Source: Novosphingobium sp. EMRT-2
GTDB taxonomy: Bacteria > Pseudomonadota > Alphaproteobacteria > Sphingomonadales > Sphingomonadaceae
Assembly (NCBI RefSeq): GCF_005145025.1
Contig: NZ_CP039695.1
Span: forward strand, 2,537,501 to 2,601,500
Reading direction: 5' to 3'
Length of the DNA stretch: 64,000 nt
How positions within the stretch are numbered: the stretch's first letter is position 1; each line of letters opens with the position of its first letter. Positions 1-8,621 of this stretch are shown here, one piece after another. Below the pieces are notes generated by a model. The model was given only the letters and a program-made list of their open reading frames with translations. It was not told the DNA's origin and did no database searches. A program made the translations under genes and the position numbers.

Positions 1-982
1 CGGAGCGTCCGCGCCAGCTGTAGCCGGCATAGACGATGCCGTTGCCGGTCCGGCTCAGTGTCGATCCGTCGGTCAGCGACCGCAGCGCGATGCCGGTCTT
101 GAATTCGTCGCTGTCGGCCGTGGCACCGATGGTCATCGTGCCGACGAACCGGCCCTTGCCGGGGGCAGAGGCGCTGACCAGCCATTTGCCGGCCAGGCGC
201 GGGTCCTGCATCCGGGACTTCCACTGTGTCCATTCGGGCGTGTGCAGCGGGGCGACCTTGCGCGTGTAGTCCAGCGCGATCTGGCCCTGCGTCACCGGCG
301 TCGCACCGGGCTTGGTCACGATCGGCGTGGGCTGGCCGAAGACCGCGCCGGGCTCGTCCGTGGCGGGGCGGCGATACTGCACGTCGGCCTGCGAATAGAG
401 CGCGACGTGGAAATCCTGCAGAAGCTTCCATTCGGTGCCCGACCGGCGCCAGGACAGCGGCTGGGCGAAGGCGTGGCAGGTAGCACAGGCGCCGCGCAGG
501 GATTCGCTGGGGATGTTGGTCTCGTCCTGGATGCGATGCTCCACGAGGTACATCACCGGCTTCGCTTCCTCGGGCGCAAGGCCATGACTGGCCGAAAGAT
601 AGCGGACCACCTGACGCGATTCCTCGGGCGTGATCTGCAAGCCGTTCAATTTGACCATGCGCTTGATCGCCTGCGCCCAGCCTTCCGGCGTGGTGCGCAG
701 CCAGGAAATGCGCGAAAGATTGCCCTTGGCATCGGCGGTATGGCACGCGCCGCACTTTTCCTTGGTCAGGCTGTCGGTGACCGGGATGCCTTCCTCGCTC
801 TCCGGCTTGTCCGCCCCACCGGTCATGCCGCCGGCCTGCGCGACGACGGCGGTCGCGGTGCACAGGCCCGCCAACAGCAACGGGCGCAACGAAAAGCGAG
901 CCGTCAGCGCGGCCCGCCACGACGGGCTGGCGGCGGCATCCTGCGCATCGAGTGGACGGGACTCGGTATCCGGGTAGGCCAT
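1..982 (-). CDS. qhpA: Quinohemoprotein amine dehydrogenase alpha subunit, N-terminal part (cut by window edge)
   Basis: Periplasmic dihaem subunit of the CTQ-type amine dehydrogenase, which oxidises primary amines to aldehydes. 327 codons are visible and the frame runs off the left edge. A basic N-terminal stretch is followed by a hydrophobic segment (about residues 35-50), a signal peptide. Two haem c motifs follow, CGACH at 77-81 and CATCH at 166-170, the spacing of the dihaem domain I, and then beta-rich sequence as in domains II-IV. The ATG at 982 has an AGGGGGAT ribosome site upstream. The gamma, beta and radical-SAM maturation genes normally follow and would lie beyond the left edge. 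It is separated from the molybdoenzyme genes by a terminator and has its own upstream box. A plain dihaem cytochrome is the alternative, but the sequence past the haems argues against it. Confidence 0.85.
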   Translation of the reverse strand, partial: MAYPDTESRPLDAQDAAASPSWRAALTARFSLRPLLLAGLCTATAVVAQAGGMTGGADKPESEEGIPVTDSLTKEKCGACHTADAKGNLSRISWLRTTPEGWAQAIKRMVKLNGLQITPEESRQVVRYLSASHGLAPEEAKPVMYLVEHRIQDETNIPSESLRGACATCHAFAQPLSWRRSGTEWKLLQDFHVALYSQADVQYRRPATDEPGAVFGQPTPIVTKPGATPVTQGQIALDYTRKVAPLHTPEWTQWKSRMQDPRLAGKWLVSASAPGKGRFVGTMTIGATADSDEFKTGIALRSLTDGSTLSRTGNGIVYAGYSWRGRS

Positions 983-1047
983 GCTCGCGAAATCCCCCTG
1001 ATTGGACCGTAAGCAGCGCGATTCGAGCGCGGGTCACGGGGATAAGC

Positions 1048-1072
1048 TTGACGGTTGTCCAAGATTGGTCAA
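1048..1072 (-). promoter_or_regulatory. Inverted-repeat box upstream of the qhpA-like gene
   Basis: TTGAC-N15-GTCAA, 65 bp before the start codon. Read toward qhpA the spacer contains TTGGAC. 19 of 25 positions match the box at 6072-6096 upstream of the TTQ amine dehydrogenase operon, with identical arm spacing. TTGAC could also serve as a -35 element. A shared operator or activator site is inference. Confidence 0.6.
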
Positions 1073-1114
1073 CGCCTTTGTTGCGGTGCCGCCAATCTTT
1101 TTTGCAGATGCGAA

Positions 1115-1151
1115 AAAAGGCGTGTGATCCGATTGGAATCACACGCCTTTT
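1115..1151 (-). terminator. Rho-independent terminator after the molybdoenzyme genes
   Basis: A 14-bp perfect stem (1115-1128 pairing with 1138-1151, core GGCGTGTGAT) with a 9-base loop. The stem carries A/T runs at both feet, so it could work in both directions. It sits just past the minus-strand stop at 1194 and before the qhpA promoter region. Confidence 0.8.
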
Positions 1152-1193
1152 GGATGTTGGAAACTGTCCTGGCGGGCGGCGTTCGGGCCGCGA

Positions 1194-3434
1194 TCAGGTC
1201 AACTGCAACGGCAGGGATCGCAGCCGTTTGCCGGTGGCGGCGCGGATGGCGTTGGCGATCGCCGGAATGACCGGCGGCAGCGCCGGTTCGCCCAGCCCGG
1301 TGGGCGGGAAATCGCTCTTCACCCAGGTGATCGCGACATCGCGCGGCACGGCATCGATGCGCAGCAGCGGGAAATCGCCGAAGTTGTCGGCCGTGATCGC
1401 GCCCGCCTCCTGCACCACCGGCTGCCACACCAGCGCCTGCGCGATGCCGTCGATCGCCGCGCCCTGCGACTGGTGTTCGGCATTGAGCGGATTGATGATC
1501 TGGCTGCCGATGTCGCCCGCCATCCAGATCTTGTCGACCTTCACCGACGTTCCGCCCGAGACCGTGACGTCGACGACTTCCGCGAAATAGCCGCGATGGC
1601 TGAAATAGAAGCCGAAGCCGCGCCCCTTGACCGCATCGCCCGCGCCCTTGGCGGGGCCTGTGCGCCCGGTCCAGTTCGCGGCCTTGCACACCGCGTCGAT
1701 CACGCTGCGGGCGCGGCCGGTGTGGAACACCAGCCCCTTGCGCTCGGTCGGCAGTTCGCGCGGTGCGCCCAGCGTCCGGCGCATCAGTTCGGGCAAGTCG
1801 AGGCCGGCGGCTTCCGCCACCTCGTCGAGGAAGCCCTGGTACACGAAGGCCATGGCGTTGGACGTCGGCGCGCGCAGCCAGCCGGTCGGCAGGTTGGTCT
1901 TGAGATAGGTCGCGCCCAGGTGGGCATCGGGCACTACCGGAGCGGGAAATTCGGTGGAGCTCATTTCCGCCGCGCGGATCGGCTTGCCGTCCGCGCCGAA
2001 GGTGATGAAGTGGTCCTTGAACGCGATCAGCGCGCCCTTGGCATCGAGGCCGGCGGTGAAGCGGTGCCAGCCGGCGGGGCGATAGTAATCGTGCCGCAGG
2101 TCGTCCGTGCGGTCCCACAGCAGCTTGACCGGCCGGCCCGGCACGCCCTTCGCCACCTGCGCCGCCAGCACCATGTAGTCGCTCATCAGCCGGCGGCCGA
2201 AACCGCCGCCGATGCGCGTCATGTGGATGGTCATCGCTTCGGGCGCGATGCCGAGCATGGCGGCCACTTCCCTGCGCCCGGCGCCCGGATTCTGCGCGGG
2301 CGCCCACAGCTCCAGCTTGCCGTCCGCCGTCCACAGCGCGGTGCAGTTCTGCGGCTCCAGCGTGGCGTGGGCAAGGAAGGGGTAGGAATAGTCGGCGGTC
2401 ACCGTCTTCGCCGCCCCGGCCAGCGCCTTGTCCGCATCGCCGGCCTTGAACAGATCGGCCTGCGGCGCGGCGCCCAGCGCATCGGCGGCCTGCTTCGCAT
2501 AGCCGGCGGTCGAGAATTGCTTCTGCGTGGCATCGTCCCACGCCACCACCAGCTTTTCGCGGGCCTTGCTGGCTTTCCACCAGCTGTCGGCGACGATCGC
2601 GACGGCATCCTGCTGCCCCGGCGGGACAAGGCCGCTGTTGACCGGCACCACGGCGACGACGCCCGGAATCCCGCGCACCGCCGCGTCGTCGATCCGGGCG
2701 ATGGTGCCGCCGAACGCCGGGCACTTGACCAGCGCGGCGTGGAGCATGCCGGGCAGGTGCGTGTCGATCCCGAACAGGGGTGTGCCCTTGACGATCTTCG
2801 GCGTGTCCACGCCCGGCATCGGCTGACCGATGATGCGGAACGCCTCCGCCGGCTTGAGCGGCACCGTGGCGAGATCGGGCACCGGCATGCCGGCCGCCTC
2901 GCGCGCCAGCGCGGCATAGGGCACGCTGCGCCCGCCGGCCTTGTCGATCACCTTGCCGGCTTCGGTCGAAAGCGCTGACGGGGCGACGCCCCACTGCTTC
3001 GCCGCCGCCGCCACCAGCATGGCGCGCGCGGCCGCACCGGCCTGACGCATGGGAAGCCAGTTGTTCGGCGTCGCGGTGCTGCCGCCGGCGACCTGAAGGC
3101 CATAGCGCTTGTCGTCGGCGTCGGTCTGCTCGATGCGGACCTGGCTCCACGCCACGTCGAGTTCCTCGGCGATCAGCATCGGCAGCATGGTCTTCACGCC
3201 CTGGCCGATCTCGGGATTCTTGGCGCCGATGGTCACGCTGTTGTCCGCGTTGATGCGGATGAAGGCGGTGAGCACGACAGGTTCGCCAGCCACGCCACCG
3301 GCCGCGCCAGTCGCCTGCGCCAGCGCGATCCGGGCGTCGAAGGTCAGCACCGCCCCGCCCGCGAGCGACGCGGCGAGGAACGAGCGGCGGCTCAGCGCCG
3401 CGCCAACGGCTTCCCGATCTTTCACGATGCTCAT
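1194..3434 (-). CDS. Xanthine dehydrogenase-family molybdopterin-binding subunit (isoquinoline 1-oxidoreductase beta / periplasmic aldehyde dehydrogenase type)
   Basis: Large Mo-cofactor subunit, 746 aa. A twin-arginine signal (SRRSFLA, residues 15-21) marks Tat export of the folded enzyme to the periplasm. The C-terminal GEPALPP motif supplies the active-site glutamate (E716) typical of this family. The start ATG overlaps the small-subunit stop (ATGA), so the two are translationally coupled. Members oxidise aldehydes or N-heterocycles; next to two amine dehydrogenases, oxidation of amine-derived aldehydes is the likeliest role, but the substrate is inference. XdhC-like and MobA/MocA-like genes at 9.8-11.3 kb could mature its cofactor. 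Confidence 0.9.
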   Translation of the reverse strand: MSIVKDREAVGAALSRRSFLAASLAGGAVLTFDARIALAQATGAAGGVAGEPVVLTAFIRINADNSVTIGAKNPEIGQGVKTMLPMLIAEELDVAWSQVRIEQTDADDKRYGLQVAGGSTATPNNWLPMRQAGAAARAMLVAAAAKQWGVAPSALSTEAGKVIDKAGGRSVPYAALAREAAGMPVPDLATVPLKPAEAFRIIGQPMPGVDTPKIVKGTPLFGIDTHLPGMLHAALVKCPAFGGTIARIDDAAVRGIPGVVAVVPVNSGLVPPGQQDAVAIVADSWWKASKAREKLVVAWDDATQKQFSTAGYAKQAADALGAAPQADLFKAGDADKALAGAAKTVTADYSYPFLAHATLEPQNCTALWTADGKLELWAPAQNPGAGRREVAAMLGIAPEAMTIHMTRIGGGFGRRLMSDYMVLAAQVAKGVPGRPVKLLWDRTDDLRHDYYRPAGWHRFTAGLDAKGALIAFKDHFITFGADGKPIRAAEMSSTEFPAPVVPDAHLGATYLKTNLPTGWLRAPTSNAMAFVYQGFLDEVAEAAGLDLPELMRRTLGAPRELPTERKGLVFHTGRARSVIDAVCKAANWTGRTGPAKGAGDAVKGRGFGFYFSHRGYFAEVVDVTVSGGTSVKVDKIWMAGDIGSQIINPLNAEHQSQGAAIDGIAQALVWQPVVQEAGAITADNFGDFPLLRIDAVPRDVAITWVKSDFPPTGLGEPALPPVIPAIANAIRAATGKRLRSLPLQLT

Positions 3435-3892
3435 GCCGCCACTCCCGCCGCCTTGCGGATCGCCTTCTGGATGCGCAGGTAGGTGGCGCAACGGCAGATA
3501 TTGCCGCTCATGCCGCCCTCGATGTCCTCGGCCGTCGGCTTGGGCGTCTGCGTCAGCAGCGCGGTGGCGGACATGATCTGACCGGCCTGGCAGTAACCGC
3601 ATTGCGGGACGTCGAGATCGACCCAGGCATCGACCACCTTCTTGCCTACCGGAAGCGAGGCCACGTCCTCGATCGTGGTGATCTGCTTGCCGGCCGCATC
3701 GGCGATCGGCGTCTGGCACGATCGCACGGCGTTCCCGTCCAGCAGCACGGTGCAGGCGCCGCACAGGCCCGCGCCGCAGCCGAACTTGGTGCCGGGCAGG
3801 TTCAGGTCTTCGCGCAAGACCCACAGCAGCGGTTTGTCGGCGTCCGCGTCGACGACGCGCTTCTTGCGGTTGACGGTCAGCGAAATGGCCAT
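3431..3892 (-). CDS. (2Fe-2S)-binding small subunit of the molybdenum hydroxylase
   Basis: 153 aa, the usual length for the IorA/PaoA-type electron-transfer subunit. A plant-ferredoxin-like cluster is formed by C39, C44, C47 and C59 (GCGAGLCGAC). The second, helical [2Fe-2S] domain has C98, C101, C133 and C135 (CGYC...ICRC). It passes electrons from the Mo centre to an external acceptor. There is no own signal peptide, so it is probably co-exported with the Tat-bearing partner. The ATG at 3892 is chosen because family proteins start directly at this beta-strand; upstream in-frame codons are not family-like. Divergent from the tetR gene at 4174. Confidence 0.92.
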   Translation of the reverse strand: MAISLTVNRKKRVVDADADKPLLWVLREDLNLPGTKFGCGAGLCGACTVLLDGNAVRSCQTPIADAAGKQITTIEDVASLPVGKKVVDAWVDLDVPQCGYCQAGQIMSATALLTQTPKPTAEDIEGGMSGNICRCATYLRIQKAIRKAAGVAA

Positions 3893-3983
3893 CGGCAGTC
3901 CTTCATGCTTGATCGCGCGGATATTCTCATCCCGCTCGCCTCTTAGGCCAGGCGCATGGGGATGCGCCATTGCCAAACGGATA

Positions 3984-3998
3984 TTCCGTAACGCGGAA
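3984..3998. promoter_or_regulatory. Palindrome TTCCG-N5-CGGAA in the iorA-like/tetR divergent region
   Basis: Perfect 5-bp arms in the 281-bp region between the molybdoenzyme operon and the TetR gene. The position suits a TetR autoregulatory operator. Assignment to that regulator is inference. Confidence 0.4.
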
Positions 3999-4052
3999 CG
4001 TCGGCAGGATGGAAACCTTTGTTGCCCGGTTTCAAGAATTTGGCTTGAAAAC

Positions 4053-4077
4053 GTCGCGAATATTGGACAGGCATCAA
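4053..4077 (+). promoter_or_regulatory. Degenerate third copy of the amine-dehydrogenase box
   Basis: The core AAT.TTGGACA and the right arm TCAA match the qhpA box; the left arm is poor. 14 of the 19 positions shared by the other two boxes agree. It lies in the same divergent region as the palindrome at 3984. Could be chance. Confidence 0.3.
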
Positions 4078-4173
4078 GTATCCGTCAAGCGTTGTTGCGC
4101 GCGCGGAATTAAAAAGGTTGGGCGGGGGCAGTCGGGCTGGCGAGCCACGTTCAGGAGTGTTAGGCCGGGTGCA

Positions 4174-4830
4174 ATGGCAAGCGATGTCGCCCACATGATA
4201 GCCACGCGTCCGGGAACCTATACGCGCGGCACCGAGACGGTCGACGCCATTCTCAAGGCCGCGTTGACCGTGCTGATAGATGAAGGCGCGGGCGCGTTCA
4301 CAATCCGCCGGATCGCCGCCGAATGCGGGATGAAGGTGGGCAACGTCAGCTACCATTTTCCGCGCAAGGAAATGCTGATCCAGATCCTGCTCGACGAGTT
4401 GCTGGAAAGCTATGACAAGCTGCTGGAGAACCGCGTCCGCCAGCCCGACCTGACGGCGGAGGAGCGGCTGCGCCTGCTGATCGAGATCTGCCTGGACGAC
4501 ATTGCCGGCAAGCGCACCACGCGGTTGTTTACCGAACTGTGGGCGCTGGCCAACCAGAACGAATTCATCGCGGATCGGGTCAGGGCCTTCTATCAGGGGG
4601 TCCACGATTTCATCGGCGAATACGTGGCGCTGCTCAATCCCCGGCTCTCGCCCGATCAGGTGCACACAGTTGCGCTTTATATCAGCGCGTCGATGGAAGG
4701 CTCTACGCCATTCCTCGGATATGAAAAACCGTGGGCCGCGAAGATGATGGCGTTCCGGACCATAGCGGCCCGCGCGCTGGTCGATCTCGCCAGAACGATA
4801 ACGCCGGAACAGATTTCCGGCCTTCGGTAA
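4174..4830 (+). CDS. TetR/AcrR-family transcriptional regulator
   Basis: 218 aa from ATG 4174. An N-terminal helix-turn-helix is visible (AFTIRRIAAECGMKVGNVSYHFPRKEML), followed by an all-helical ligand domain. Divergent from the molybdoenzyme genes and directly upstream of the MFS and amine dehydrogenase genes, so it is the natural local regulator of the amine/aldehyde pathway; the inducer is unknown. No strong ribosome site precedes 4174 (an AGGAG is 17 bp away) and ATG 4195 is possible. Confidence 0.9.
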   Translation: MASDVAHMIATRPGTYTRGTETVDAILKAALTVLIDEGAGAFTIRRIAAECGMKVGNVSYHFPRKEMLIQILLDELLESYDKLLENRVRQPDLTAEERLRLLIEICLDDIAGKRTTRLFTELWALANQNEFIADRVRAFYQGVHDFIGEYVALLNPRLSPDQVHTVALYISASMEGSTPFLGYEKPWAAKMMAFRTIAARALVDLARTITPEQISGLR

Positions 4831-4890
4831 GGCGCGCGAAGCAGCACGCGGCGCGGCAGGGTCCTGACCCCAGGGCTGTGAGTGTGCCGG

Positions 4891-6075
4891 ATGCGGAACA
4901 GGGCGATCATCGGGAGGAGCGTTGGGGCGGCGTCGCTGGCGGCCGCGCTCGGATGCCTGCAACCCGGCATCGATCCCATCTATCTGACGGTGTTGAGCGA
5001 TGCGCGGCCCGTGCCGCTGGAAGCGCACGGCCTGGTCGTGGGCTTCACCCAGGCGGGATCGGCGCTGGGCGCACTGACCGTCTGGCGGCTGGGGCCGGTA
5101 TTGCCCCGGTGGATCGTGCTGGCGGCGGCCGTGCTGGCGCTTCTGGGCAGCGTGGCGGTTGTCGTTGCCGACAGTCTGGCATTGGTGCTGGCGTGCCGCG
5201 CCGGCTATGGGCTGGCCATGGGGGTGATCTATGCCACCACCATGGCCGCCTACGCCGCGCGCCGGCCCAACAAGGCCTATGGTGCGGTCTATCTGACCCA
5301 GCTCATTCTTTCGACTCTGGTTTCGCTGGCCTTGCCCGAACTCATGCTGGCGGCCGGCGCGAAAACCGCGCTGATGGCGATGGCGCTGGTGCCGGCCCTC
5401 GCGCTGGTGGTGCTGGTGCCGTTCGTGCGGTCGGCATCGATGATAGATGGCCCGTCCGGCGTCGTCCCTGGACGGAGCGCGGTGCCGGCCGCCGGCTGGG
5501 CGCTGGCGGCGGCAACCTTCTGGTTCATCTGTTCGACGATGCTGGTGTGGAGCTTCTCGGCCGCGCTGGCCACGCGCGCGGGCATCGCCGATCGCACGAT
5601 CGGGCAAGCCGTGGCGATCGGCTCCGTCGTCGGCGCGCTGACCGCGGCGGCGGTGATGCGCGAGCGGCTGCTGGTGCCGCTGCCGTTCACCGCCCTGCTG
5701 TCGGGGCTGGCGCTTGCATCGCCGGTGGTGCTGACGGTGCCGGGGGCGGACGGCGCCTATGTCGCCTCGATCGTGCTGCTCAACATCGGTTCCACCGCGA
5801 TCATCATCCGCTGCTCCGGGCTGGCGACGGCGACGAGCCGGGATTCGCGCTTTCGCGTGTTCGTGGCCTGCACGCACAGCCTTGGGCTGATCGCCGGGCC
5901 GTTGCTGGGAACGGCGATGATGGCGCTGTTCGGGCGCGACGGGTTGCTGATCGGCGTGGCGCTGGCGCTGACAGGCGGGCTGCTCTCGGTGGGCTGGGCG
6001 GTCCGCGCCGGATTTGCGGGGGTGCCTGCCGCAAGCCCTGAAAAGGGTGGCGTACCCGCCGCACTAGGCGCTTGA
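4891..6075 (+). CDS. MFS transporter
   Basis: 394 aa with about twelve hydrophobic segments and no signal peptide, typical of the major facilitator superfamily. The GTG at 4882 is in frame, but ATG 4891 starts immediately before the first membrane segment. 60 bp after tetR and 118 bp before the amine dehydrogenase operon. Uptake of an amine or export of its oxidation product would fit the context; the sequence does not reveal the substrate. Confidence 0.85.
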   Translation: MRNRAIIGRSVGAASLAAALGCLQPGIDPIYLTVLSDARPVPLEAHGLVVGFTQAGSALGALTVWRLGPVLPRWIVLAAAVLALLGSVAVVVADSLALVLACRAGYGLAMGVIYATTMAAYAARRPNKAYGAVYLTQLILSTLVSLALPELMLAAGAKTALMAMALVPALALVVLVPFVRSASMIDGPSGVVPGRSAVPAAGWALAAATFWFICSTMLVWSFSAALATRAGIADRTIGQAVAIGSVVGALTAAAVMRERLLVPLPFTALLSGLALASPVVLTVPGADGAYVASIVLLNIGSTAIIIRCSGLATATSRDSRFRVFVACTHSLGLIAGPLLGTAMMALFGRDGLLIGVALALTGGLLSVGWAVRAGFAGVPAASPEKGGVPAALGA

Positions 6076-6096
6076 CTAAAACTGGACGAACGTCAA
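6072..6096 (+). promoter_or_regulatory. Inverted-repeat box upstream of the TTQ amine dehydrogenase operon
   Basis: TTGAC-N15-GTCAA with internal TGGAC, 97 bp before the ATG at 6194 and overlapping the MFS stop codon. Same arm spacing and 19/25 identity to the box before the qhpA-like gene. Confidence 0.6.
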
Positions 6097-6193
6097 ACCT
6101 TCATCCGACATCGCTGCGCCGTGCGATCTTGCGGGGGCAAGAGCAGGGCGAGGGCGTCGCGTCGGCCGTCGCAACCCAGGGGGTCTAGGTCAG

Positions 6194-7378
6194 ATGAAAT
6201 CCATTGCCAGCCGCATGCTATCCGCCATCCCGACGCTTGCCGCCTGCCTCGCGCTGTCGGCGATCGACGCGCCGCAGGCCTTGGCCGACACCGCCAATCC
6301 CACGGAGCCCGAAGAATCGGACGTCGCCTCGATCACGCCGCCCAAGCCAGGCTGGATTTTCGTGAACCGCGGTTTCGTATCCCCCGGCACCGCGATCTAC
6401 GACACCGGCAACGGCAAGATGCTGGGTTTGGTGCAGATGGCGGTTCTCGCGGATATGGCGATCGATCCGGCGGGCAAGTTCTACTACGTGGCCGAAACGA
6501 TCTGGAGCAAGGGCAATCGCGGCACGCGGCAGGACATGGTCACGGTCTATGATTCGACGAATCTCAAACTGCAGGCCGAAATCCCGATTCCCGGCCGTCT
6601 GCTGATCGGCGGCCGCAAGCAGGACTTCATCCTGAGCGACGACGGCAAGCTGGGTTTCGTCTATAACTTCAGCCCCGCGTCGTCGGTCAGCGTGGTCGAT
6701 CTGGAAAAGCGCAAGTTCCTGCGCGCGATCGAGCTGCCCGGCTGCGCCAGCCTGATCCCCAATCCCGGCGCCGGCTTCTCCGCGCTCTGCGCCGATGGTT
6801 CGCTGGCCACGGTCACGGCGGGTGCCGCGAAGCCCGCGATCACCCATTCGGCCCCGTTCTTTTCGGCGACCGACGATCCGATCTTCGACAACCTGATCTA
6901 CGACAAGACGAAGCAGCAGGCGGTTTTCCTGTCCTACACCGGCAAGATCTATACCGCGAAGATGGCGGCGGCGCCCACGGTTTCCGAGCCCTTCTCGATC
7001 CAGGTGGCGGCCGGGCTGCGCGCGGGCGACACCAAGCCGCTCGACGTCAACTGGTATCCCGGCGGGGGGCAGCCGATGGCGCTCCACCGCGCGTCCGGCC
7101 ATCTGTTCGTGCTGATGCATCTGGGCGAATACTGGACGCACAAGGCCGGCGGCACGGAAATCTGGGACGTCGATCTCGCGGCGAAGAAAGTGGTGAAGCG
7201 CGTGCCGATCACCGATCCGGCTACCACGATCGAGGTGACGCAGGAAGCCGATCCCAAGCTGATGTATTCCGGCGGCGAAGCGGGAACGGTCCATGTGGTC
7301 GACGTGAAGACCTGGGACGAATCGCTGAAGCTCGACCGGGCCGGCAGCGGCGTGATCACGGTGGTGGAAGCGCGGTGA
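6194..7378 (+). CDS. aauB: Amine dehydrogenase large (beta-propeller) subunit
   Basis: 394 aa, the expected size for the heavy chain of methylamine/aromatic amine dehydrogenase. A cleavable signal peptide (hydrophobic to about residue 31, ALA) sends it to the periplasm. The body is a seven-bladed propeller with repeated beta-blade strands, including the family stretch YYVAETIWSKGNRGTRQDMV. It forms the alpha2beta2 enzyme with the TTQ light subunit at 8622. First gene of a tightly packed operon: the mauE start overlaps its stop (GTGA). The order B-E-D-A-cytochrome without mauF resembles the aromatic amine dehydrogenase (aau) type more than classical mau. Confidence 0.9.
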   Translation: MKSIASRMLSAIPTLAACLALSAIDAPQALADTANPTEPEESDVASITPPKPGWIFVNRGFVSPGTAIYDTGNGKMLGLVQMAVLADMAIDPAGKFYYVAETIWSKGNRGTRQDMVTVYDSTNLKLQAEIPIPGRLLIGGRKQDFILSDDGKLGFVYNFSPASSVSVVDLEKRKFLRAIELPGCASLIPNPGAGFSALCADGSLATVTAGAAKPAITHSAPFFSATDDPIFDNLIYDKTKQQAVFLSYTGKIYTAKMAAAPTVSEPFSIQVAAGLRAGDTKPLDVNWYPGGGQPMALHRASGHLFVLMHLGEYWTHKAGGTEIWDVDLAAKKVVKRVPITDPATTIEVTQEADPKLMYSGGEAGTVHVVDVKTWDESLKLDRAGSGVITVVEAR

Positions 7379-7965
7379 GCGCCCTCGCCGCCGATCTTGC
7401 GGTTTCGGGCCTGGGCATGACGGGCCTGCGCGTGATGGGGCTGGCGGGCGCGTGCGGCGTGGGCCTGGTCTTCGTGCACGCGGGCGCGTCGAAGCTGCTT
7501 CATCGCGATGTGCTGCCCGGCGTGATCGCCAACTACCGGCTGCTTCCCGATGCGTTGGTCGCGCCGGTGGCGGCGGTGCTGCCATGGGGCGAACTGGCGC
7601 TCGGGCTGGCGCTGCTGGCCGGCGGACCGCCCTTCGCCGTGGTGCCCGCGCTGGTCCTGCTGGGGCTGTTCGCTGGGGCGATGGCGGTGAACATCGCGCG
7701 CGGGCGGCGTTCGATCGACTGCGGCTGCGGCCGGTCGCAACTGCGCCAGACGCTGGGCTGGCCGCTGGTGGCGCGCAATATCGTGCTGATGATCCTGGTG
7801 GCGTTGCGCCTGCCGGCCGCGCTGCCGTCCACCGGCCTCGAACTGGCGATTGCCATTGTCGGCGGGGTCAGCCTGTTCGTTCTTTATCTGCTCTTCAACG
7901 CCATTGCCGCGCTGGCTGTCTCGCCTGTCGCGGCCAGAGTCAACGCTGGAATCAAACGGAGGTGA
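7375..7965 (+). CDS. mauE: MauE-like membrane protein (MauE/DoxX family)
   Basis: 196 aa inner-membrane protein with four to five hydrophobic segments and the conserved IDCGCG cysteine motif after the third. MauE is needed with MauD to form the many disulphides of the light subunit in the periplasm. GTG start at 7375 overlaps the large-subunit stop by 4 bp. Its last codons contain the ACGGAGGT ribosome site of mauD. Confidence 0.88.
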   Translation: MSALAADLAVSGLGMTGLRVMGLAGACGVGLVFVHAGASKLLHRDVLPGVIANYRLLPDALVAPVAAVLPWGELALGLALLAGGPPFAVVPALVLLGLFAGAMAVNIARGRRSIDCGCGRSQLRQTLGWPLVARNIVLMILVALRLPAALPSTGLELAIAIVGGVSLFVLYLLFNAIAALAVSPVAARVNAGIKRR

Positions 7966-7969
7966 GCCC

Positions 7970-8572
7970 ATGCTGACGGCGCTTATCGTTTCGCAGGTCC
8001 TTTCGTGGGGCGTGATCCTCGCGCTCGTCGTCGCGATGCTGGCGCTGGCGCGTCAGGTGGGCGTGCTGCACATGCGCGTGGCGCCGGCGGGCGCGCTGAC
8101 CACGGCGGGCGGGCCTTCGGTGGGAGCATCGTCGCCGGCCATTCCTGCGCGGACGCTCGATGGCGCGGCGGTGACCGTGGGCGGTGCCGCCCCCGGATCG
8201 GCGCTACGCTTGCTGATGTTCGTCTCCGCCGCCTGCCCGCTGTGCAAGGGGCTGATCCCGATGGCCAAGTCGTTCGCGCGGGACGAACGCGTCCAGCTGA
8301 TCTTCGTGGGGGACGATGATCCGGCGGTGCAGCGCGGGATGATCGAACAGCACGGAATCGGATCGTACCAGTTCATCAACGGGCCGGACGTGGGGCAGGC
8401 GTTCGAGGTGGGCAAGCTGCCTTACGCGGTGCTGCTCGATGCCGATGGCACGGTGTTGTCCAAGGGGCTGGTCAACAGCCGCGAACACCTGGAGAGCCTG
8501 GTGATCGCGCACGAGATGGGCGTCCGTTCGGTGCAGGACTATATCGGCAGCCTGAAGGCGGAAGTGGCGTGA
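7970..8572 (+). CDS. mauD: Methylamine dehydrogenase accessory protein MauD (thioredoxin-like)
   Basis: 200 aa. An N-terminal membrane anchor (residues 8-27) is followed by a thioredoxin fold with the redox motif CPLC and cis-proline region KLPYAVL. It is thought to guide disulphide formation in the light subunit. ATG 7970 is chosen because GGAGGT ends 5-6 bases before it and the anchor begins at once; the frame is open further upstream inside mauE but lacks a ribosome site. Confidence 0.92.
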   Translation: MLTALIVSQVLSWGVILALVVAMLALARQVGVLHMRVAPAGALTTAGGPSVGASSPAIPARTLDGAAVTVGGAAPGSALRLLMFVSAACPLCKGLIPMAKSFARDERVQLIFVGDDDPAVQRGMIEQHGIGSYQFINGPDVGQAFEVGKLPYAVLLDADGTVLSKGLVNSREHLESLVIAHEMGVRSVQDYIGSLKAEVA

Positions 8573-8621
8573 TGGCTGTGGCGCGGCTTGCCCGCGCGGA
8601 CAATTTCAAGGGGGCATGGTC

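Noticed and set aside
1..982. Plus-strand open frames at the left edge
   Set aside because: The minus strand encodes a signal peptide and two haem c motifs in a continuous frame.
1069..3150. Second open frame on the same strand as the molybdoenzyme, suggesting a frameshift
   Set aside because: The molybdoenzyme frame is continuous from Tat signal to GEPALPP; no frameshift is needed.
3943..5877. 644-codon open frame on the minus strand
   Set aside because: Runs antisense across tetR, an intergenic region and the MFS gene; no recognisable protein.
8616..8621. ATG 8616 as light-subunit start
   Set aside because: Only 1 bp from the AAGGGGG ribosome site; ATG 8622 has proper spacing and gives family numbering.
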